Assembly (NCBI RefSeq): GCF_900110145.1
Contig: NZ_FOCP01000014.1
Span: 20,701-84,700, forward strand
DNA: 64,000 bases
Direction of reading: 5' to 3'
DNA from: Nitrosomonas marina
GTDB taxonomy: Bacteria > Pseudomonadota > Gammaproteobacteria > Burkholderiales > Nitrosomonadaceae
Within the stretch, counting starts at the first letter, position 1; the number at the start of each line of letters is the position of its first letter. The notes beneath the pieces were generated by a model, which saw only the letters and a list, made by a program, of their open reading frames with translations, did not search any database and was not told the DNA's origin. Shown here one piece after another: positions 59,524-64,000 of this stretch. Position numbers and translations under genes: made by a program.

Positions 59524-60072
59524 ATGAACAAGCCGTTCAAAATCCTGGCAATTAGCGTGCTGATTCTCAGTATCGTTCTGTTTGTGCTGAGCATTATCTT
59601 GCGGATTGGCGGATTTTATATCAACACCACACCGAGCTTGCCGGTTGGTTTGTACCGGATTGTCGATGAACCGGTTTTAAAAGGTGCATACGTTGCATTC
59701 TGTCCACCGCAACGCGATGTGTTTGACTGGGCTGTAGTCAGAGGCTATTTCAATCCGGGAGATTGTCCCGGCGGTTATGGTCAACTACTCAAACGCGTGC
59801 ATGCTGTTGCCGGTGATACGATTTTGATTGATGAAACCGGTATTACGGTTAATGGCCAATGGCTGCCGAACAGCGTACCGCTATCCACCGATGTCTATGG
59901 GGCCGCATTGCCGCAATACCGGCTTAATGCGGTACTCGGTGAATCTGAATACCTGCTGTTATCCGATCTGAATCCCCACTCATTTGATGCACGCTACTTT
60001 GGCGTCATCGACCATGCACAGATTGTGCATGTGGTGCGTCCCGTTTTTACCTTCAATCTTCAAGAGGAGTGA
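59524..60072 (+). CDS. traF: TraF-type S26 signal peptidase/pilin maturation protease
   Basis: 182 residues. One N-terminal membrane anchor is followed by [11 protein letters not shown] with Ser38 and by [11 protein letters not shown] with Lys90. These correspond to the Ser37/Lys89 catalytic pair of RP4 TraF, which processes and cyclises pilin. The ATG at 59524 lies just after the traG stop; a GTG at 59518 overlaps it. The pilin gene (trbC type) is not in the window. Confidence 0.9.
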   Translation: MNKPFKILAISVLILSIVLFVLSIILRIGGFYINTTPSLPVGLYRIVDEPVLKGAYVAFCPPQRDVFDWAVVRGYFNPGDCPGGYGQLLKRVHAVAGDTILIDETGITVNGQWLPNSVPLSTDVYGAALPQYRLNAVLGESEYLLLSDLNPHSFDARYFGVIDHAQIVHVVRPVFTFNLQEE

Positions 60073-60077
60073 TTGCC

Positions 60078-60365
60078 ATGAATAATCCTGCAGATGATGA
60101 CAAGAAATTTGATACACCTGATATTCCGTCAACTTTGGATATCGCGGCTATTGCAGATATCGCTGATAGTAATCTGAATGATCGGGAAATGCGCCGTCAG
60201 GTGGTAGCGCAAAAGCTGATTGATACACATACACCGGGATTCCAGGCTGAGTTCGATCCTGATGAAGCGGAGCTGCTCGGCGCATTCAAAGAAGACGCAT
60301 TGAGTGAAAACGATGCGTTAGACAGCAGTATCGATCAACCGCATTCCGTTGATGGAGGGCAATAA
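60078..60365 (+). CDS. Small acidic protein in the traD/traE position
   Basis: 95 residues with AGAGGAG before the ATG. It is very acidic ([31 protein letters not shown]) with a short basic helix ([16 protein letters not shown]). It has no membrane segment. It sits between traF and the primase gene, where RK2 has traE and traD. I cannot match it to either by sequence, so no symbol is given. It is one nt from the primase start codon. Confidence 0.7.
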   Translation: MNNPADDDKKFDTPDIPSTLDIAAIADIADSNLNDREMRRQVVAQKLIDTHTPGFQAEFDPDEAELLGAFKEDALSENDALDSSIDQPHSVDGGQ

Positions 60366-60366
60366 C

Positions 60367-63300
60367 ATGGACAAATCCAGAAAAGCCTACCATGAACAGG
60401 TTGCCGAGAGTCTGATCGCGCAATTGAAACAAGGCACAGCCCCATGGCAAAAACCCTGGCAATCGGGCGACCCGTTGTTATCGTTTCCGCATAACCCAAC
60501 TACTCAAAAACGCTACCGGGGCATCAATGCCTTGTATCTGATGAGCCAGGATTATGCCGATCCACGCTGGCTAACCTATAAACAGGCTGTCGGTTTGGGA
60601 GCCCAGGTACGCAAAGGTGAAAAGAGCACCTGGATTCAATATTGGAAGTTTACCGATGAACGTATCAAAAAAGACGATAACCGCAAAACGATACTTAACA
60701 GTGAAGGCAAGCCAGTCAAGGAAACCGTCAAGCTTGAACGGCCACGCGTGTTTTATGCCTCCGTATTCAATGCCGAGCAGATAGACAACCTACCCGAACT
60801 GATCATCGATCCACCTAACTGGAACCCGATTGAGCGTGCGGAACTGATATTGCAAGCGCCCAGTGCCGCAATTGAACACGGTGAATATGACCGGGCTTTT
60901 TACCTGCCAGCAACCGACCGGATACACCTGCCGCACAAACACCAGTTTGAAACACCGGATCGCTACTATGCCACAGCATTACACGAACTCGGCCACTGGA
61001 CGGGTCATGAATCGCGTTTGAACCGTGATCTCGCACATCCTTTTGGTAGTGAAGGCTATGCGCGCGAAGAATTGCGTGCCGAGATTGCGAGTATGTTACT
61101 CGGGCATGAATTGGGTATCGGTCACGATCCCGGTCAGCATGTCGCGTACGTCGCATCATGGATCAAGGCACTCGAAGAAGATCCCACAGAAATATTCCGT
61201 GCTGCAGCCGATGCAGAAAAAATCCAGGTCTATGTAATGGCATTTGCCAGACAACAGGAATTGGTTGAACAGGAGGCTATTAAAATGGATGAGATCAGAC
61301 AAAATATCGCAACATATACCGCTAATCTCGCACCCGATCTTGCAACAGTAGCACAGCACAACAACCGGCAACTGCAAAAACTGATTGAGCACTTGCCAAC
61401 ACAACAACAGAATGCCCTGTATCTGGTTGCCGACGCACTCAAATTCTGCAGGAACTTGAGCATCGACAATCTCGAGTTTGAAGAAACGTCACAGGACAAA
61501 CTGGGTTTGTCCATCCCTGCCGACTGGAACGGACGTGTGCAGATTCAGGGCAACGTAATTGAAACAAATGAGAATGATGACGGTAAAAACAATGTTGTAC
61601 CGGCAAAAGAATTAGGCATTGAACCTGAATTCTTCGGGCTTTACGCACAGCGCAATGATCAGACCTGGGCCTGGGTGGCGGATTTCGACGTGCAACAACA
61701 GGCTGTCGATACAGCTGAGAAACTCGTGCTGATCAATGCCATGTCCGAGCGCAACGAATATGAAAAAGCCGTAAAACTTGCCCGCATTGATGAATTGCGG
61801 ATTCGTAACAATCCACGCAGCACTGAAGAAGAAATTGACGTAGCTAAAGCACAGCGCAAACACGCTGAAGCACTGGCCATGCAAAACGATGCAGACTTTA
61901 ACAAAAGGAGGCAGACTATGGAAACCGATCAAACCAATACCGTTCAACAAAATACGGACGAGTCGATTCAAAAAGATCGAAACCAACATACTGTTAAAGA
62001 AAGTGAACATACATCACATGCATCACGCCAATACCTGGCTGTGCCGTATAGCGAAAAAGATCAGGCCAAAGCTGCCGGTGCACGCTGGGATAAGGTAGCC
62101 AAAGCGTGGTATGTGGGTGAAAACGCAGATATCCGTGCATTGCAGCGCTGGCTTCCGGAAAATGTTACCGTACAACAAAATCCCGCCATCGATGCACAAA
62201 CTGAATTTGCTACTGTGCTTCGTGACAACGGTTGTATTGTGGACGGCAATCATCCTGTCATGGATGGACTGTCACACCGTATCAAGGTAGAAGGAGATCG
62301 ACCCGGTGAAAAATCCGGTTTTTATGTGGTGCATATGGACGGTCACCCAGCCGGATATTTTAATAATCATCGCACCAAAGTCGAGATACGCTGGAAGGCA
62401 AAAGGTTATTCATTGACCGAAGCGCAAAAGGCGGCTTTTGCTGCACAGGTTGCGATCAAGCAACAGGAACGCAAAGCCGGGCAACAGACACAGTACGTCA
62501 AAGTAGCAGAAGCCGTCAAAGAATTATTAGCCATTGCACCGCCTGCAAATGCTGATCATCCTTATTTGCAGGATAAAAACGCAAGGCCGAACGGATTAAA
62601 AGTCGTGCCACACAATACGGATGGTCTACCACAAGATTCCATCGTCAAAATCTGTCAGGACAGGCAGGAAGTCAGAACGGTGCGTGATGAACATCCTGAC
62701 AGTCTTGTATTTGTTGTCGGTGATCTGCTGCTGCCGATTTATGATACACAAGGAAAACTCTGGAGTGCGCAGACGATACAGCCGAATGGCACTAAACTCT
62801 TTGTTGCAGGCAGTCAGAAGGAAGGTCACTTCCATGTGGTGAGTGGCAACAGCGAAGAACTGACGGGACTTGCTCAACTTGACAAAACCAAAGCCATCAT
62901 CATTGCTGAAGGCTATTCCACTGCCGATACCGTATCACAGGCCATGAATTGTCCGGTTGTGGCGGCATTCGATTCGGGTAATCTTATACCGGTAGCACAA
63001 CAACTGCATGACAAGTATCCCAACAAACCCATTGTGATTGCCGGTGATGACGATCAGCATTTAATCGCACTCAACGGTAAAAACACCGGGAGGGAAAAAG
63101 CGCAAGAAGCAGCACAACAAGTCAATGGTATTGCGGTGTTTCCGGTGTTTGCGCTCAATGAACAAACATCGCAAAAATTGAGTGATTTTAACGACCTGGC
63201 CAATAAAAGCGCATTGGGGCTGCAAGCCGTCAAGCGACAGGTGGGTGCAGCAATCGAGGAAGCAATTCAGCAAAATACAATTCAAAAACACCAATCCCAG

Positions 63301-63369
63301 CTTCAACAGGCCAAAACCCAAGACCAACCACAAACCAAAACAAAAGCAAAAAAACGGGCATTGGTTTAA
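60367..63369 (+). CDS. traC: TraC-like primase with ArdC, zincin, DUF5710 and TOPRIM domains
   Basis: 1000 residues from the ATG at 60367, with GGAGG upstream. Domains in order: an ArdC N-terminal ssDNA-binding domain (about 5-130, TAPWQKPWQSG, YRGINALYL), a zincin metallopeptidase HELGH at 206-210, a coiled middle, and a DUF5710-like domain near 554-600 (YLAVPYSEKDQAKAAGARWD). The TOPRIM-type primase core has EGYSTA near 848, the counterpart of the EGYATA motif of RP4 TraC. It should be exported with or prime the transferred strand, and the ArdC part may protect it from restriction. The C-terminal tail is Lys/Gln-rich. Confidence 0.88.
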   Translation: MDKSRKAYHEQVAESLIAQLKQGTAPWQKPWQSGDPLLSFPHNPTTQKRYRGINALYLMSQDYADPRWLTYKQAVGLGAQVRKGEKSTWIQYWKFTDERIKKDDNRKTILNSEGKPVKETVKLERPRVFYASVFNAEQIDNLPELIIDPPNWNPIERAELILQAPSAAIEHGEYDRAFYLPATDRIHLPHKHQFETPDRYYATALHELGHWTGHESRLNRDLAHPFGSEGYAREELRAEIASMLLGHELGIGHDPGQHVAYVASWIKALEEDPTEIFRAAADAEKIQVYVMAFARQQELVEQEAIKMDEIRQNIATYTANLAPDLATVAQHNNRQLQKLIEHLPTQQQNALYLVADALKFCRNLSIDNLEFEETSQDKLGLSIPADWNGRVQIQGNVIETNENDDGKNNVVPAKELGIEPEFFGLYAQRNDQTWAWVADFDVQQQAVDTAEKLVLINAMSERNEYEKAVKLARIDELRIRNNPRSTEEEIDVAKAQRKHAEALAMQNDADFNKRRQTMETDQTNTVQQNTDESIQKDRNQHTVKESEHTSHASRQYLAVPYSEKDQAKAAGARWDKVAKAWYVGENADIRALQRWLPENVTVQQNPAIDAQTEFATVLRDNGCIVDGNHPVMDGLSHRIKVEGDRPGEKSGFYVVHMDGHPAGYFNNHRTKVEIRWKAKGYSLTEAQKAAFAAQVAIKQQERKAGQQTQYVKVAEAVKELLAIAPPANADHPYLQDKNARPNGLKVVPHNTDGLPQDSIVKICQDRQEVRTVRDEHPDSLVFVVGDLLLPIYDTQGKLWSAQTIQPNGTKLFVAGSQKEGHFHVVSGNSEELTGLAQLDKTKAIIIAEGYSTADTVSQAMNCPVVAAFDSGNLIPVAQQLHDKYPNKPIVIAGDDDQHLIALNGKNTGREKAQEAAQQVNGIAVFPVFALNEQTSQKLSDFNDLANKSALGLQAVKRQVGAAIEEAIQQNTIQKHQSQLQQAKTQDQPQTKTKAKKRALV

Positions 63370-63389
63370 CACCGACAGGAGGATTAATC

Positions 63390-63848
63390 ATGCGTGCCAA
63401 TCAACAAGCTATTCCTGTAAATTCATCCAGACCCAATACAGGTGATCTCTATGACAATATTGAAACTCGTCCCGATACCAGCGAAGCGCAAAAAGAAACC
63501 GGTAGAAACGCTTACATCGAACTGCTCGAAGCTCAAGCTCGATGGGCAGGTGGCGCGATACTGGGTTGTAATTTCCCAAAGGACTTCAAGGAACAAGGTG
63601 GAACCACACTCCTGAACCGGCGAATCAAATCTGCGCATGAGTTGGCAGTAATGGCGCAGATTCTTCGCGATCCGCGTTTTGAAACACTGCGTATATTTTA
63701 TACACGCAGAAATCGTATCATCCACCACACAGCCATTAGCTCACGATTACCATCATCGGTTTATCTGGACAAGATTAATGGCACTGAACATCATCTGGGC
63801 AATTGGGTGAACAATACCCGATTTAAAGTACAAGCCGATGGCTACTGG
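63390..63848 (+). pseudogene. RadC/JAB-like accessory gene truncated by an insertion sequence
   Basis: The frame begins at an ATG with AGGAGG before it and reads normally for about 153 codons (TLRIFYTRRNRIIHHTAISSRLPSSVYL resembles the N-terminal part of RadC/JAB proteins of conjugative elements). From about 63849 the sequence is IS-like, and the frame ends at 63908 after about 20 foreign codons. The catalytic part of the family would lie beyond the insertion. Family assignment is tentative; truncation is more secure. Confidence 0.6.
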
Positions 63849-64000
63849 TGTCAATCGGCATTGAAAATTTTCCAGTTATCGGCGTCGAAAAGTTTCCACC
63901 TTGTTTAGTTGGTTAATCGGTCTTTATGCATTGTTTTCGATGCTTGAAACGGTAAGAATCATTGCCAGTTTCAAGAATGTCGCAATGATGTGTAATTCTG
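63849..64000. mobile_element. Left end of an IS21-family insertion sequence (partial)
   Basis: The segment starts TGTCAATCGGC and contains two near-identical 20-bp repeats 24 bp apart (63856-63875 and 63880-63899, 16 of 20 matching, both with GAAAA...TTTCCA). Multiple terminal repeats of this type are typical of IS21 elements, where they bind IstA. No transposase codons are identifiable before the window ends. Confidence 0.6.
63856..63899 (+). repeat. Tandem 20-bp terminal repeats
   Basis: CGGCATTGAAAATTTTCCAG and CGGCGTCGAAAAGTTTCCAC, start to start 24 bp. They differ at four positions. They are likely transposase-binding sites of the insertion sequence. Confidence 0.75.

Larger units (their letters stand above)
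52389..64000. mobile_element. Integrated conjugative element with IncP-type transfer region (partial)
   Basis: It begins at the 3' end of the tRNA with an integrase and excisionase-like gene and continues through traM-L-K, an oriT, and traJ-I-G-F and traC-like genes to the window edge. Both the integration genes and a relaxase/coupling protein are present, so it is an integrative element with conjugation functions. Genes for the mating pore, replication, cargo and the right att site are not in view. Whether it is self-transmissible or only mobilisable cannot be said. Confidence 0.85.

Overview
The window is chromosomal DNA of a Gram-negative betaproteobacterium, most likely a Nitrosomonadaceae member (Nitrosomonas-like). 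The bases for this are the order rpsB-tsf-pyrH-frr-uppS-cdsA-dxr-rseP, the hemC-hemD-hemY block, the rpsU-yqeY-dnaG-rpoD block, DUF4124 proteins and a moderate GC content. The lineage is inferred, because no 16S rRNA gene or nitrification gene lies in the window.

Region 1 (1-7.6 kb, minus strand) is a tight housekeeping run for translation (S2, EF-Ts, Frr), UMP kinase, isoprenoid and undecaprenyl synthesis (Dxr, UppS), phospholipid synthesis (CdsA) and the envelope-stress protease RseP, cut by the window start. Region 2 (7.6-20.4 kb) is more accessory. It holds an FNR-type oxygen regulator with a consensus FNR box upstream, a lipoprotein cytochrome c, a BCCT osmolyte transporter that seems to start at ATT, a DUF2490 outer-membrane protein behind a hairpin-rich leader, a three-gene ABC/HlyD/TolC exporter operon whose ABC gene is frameshifted at a homopolymer, an aldehyde dehydrogenase and two DUF4124 proteins. 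Region 3 (20.6-52.4 kb) is mostly core: glnA, a DASS anion transporter, recQ, a trimeric porin, glycerate kinase-uvrA, yajR-ssb, an SDR and a ferredoxin-type reductase, heme genes, PEP carboxylase, an orphan non-catalytic M16 protein, rsmD-coaD-ferredoxin, tsaD, then rpsU-yqeY-dnaG-rpoD and a CAU-anticodon tRNA.

Region 4 (52.4-64 kb) is an integrated conjugative element inserted at the 3' end of that tRNA. A tyrosine integrase and an overlapping excisionase-like gene come first. Next comes an IncP/RK2-type transfer region: traM-traL-traK on the minus strand, an oriT intergenic region, then traJ-traI-traG-traF, a small acidic protein and a TraC-like ArdC/zincin/TOPRIM primase on the plus strand. 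The oriT region has a perfect 20-bp palindrome beside a nic-like sequence and a T-rich block with exact 10-bp periodicity. The following RadC/JAB-like gene is cut by what appears to be the left end of an IS21-family insertion sequence running off the window. No mating-pair formation genes are visible.

No wholly new system could be proven from the sequence alone. The best leads are the degenerate, frameshifted ABC exporter, the structured leaders of the DUF2490 and porin genes, the strong unassigned operator between glnA and the DASS transporter, and the architecture of the divergent oriT.
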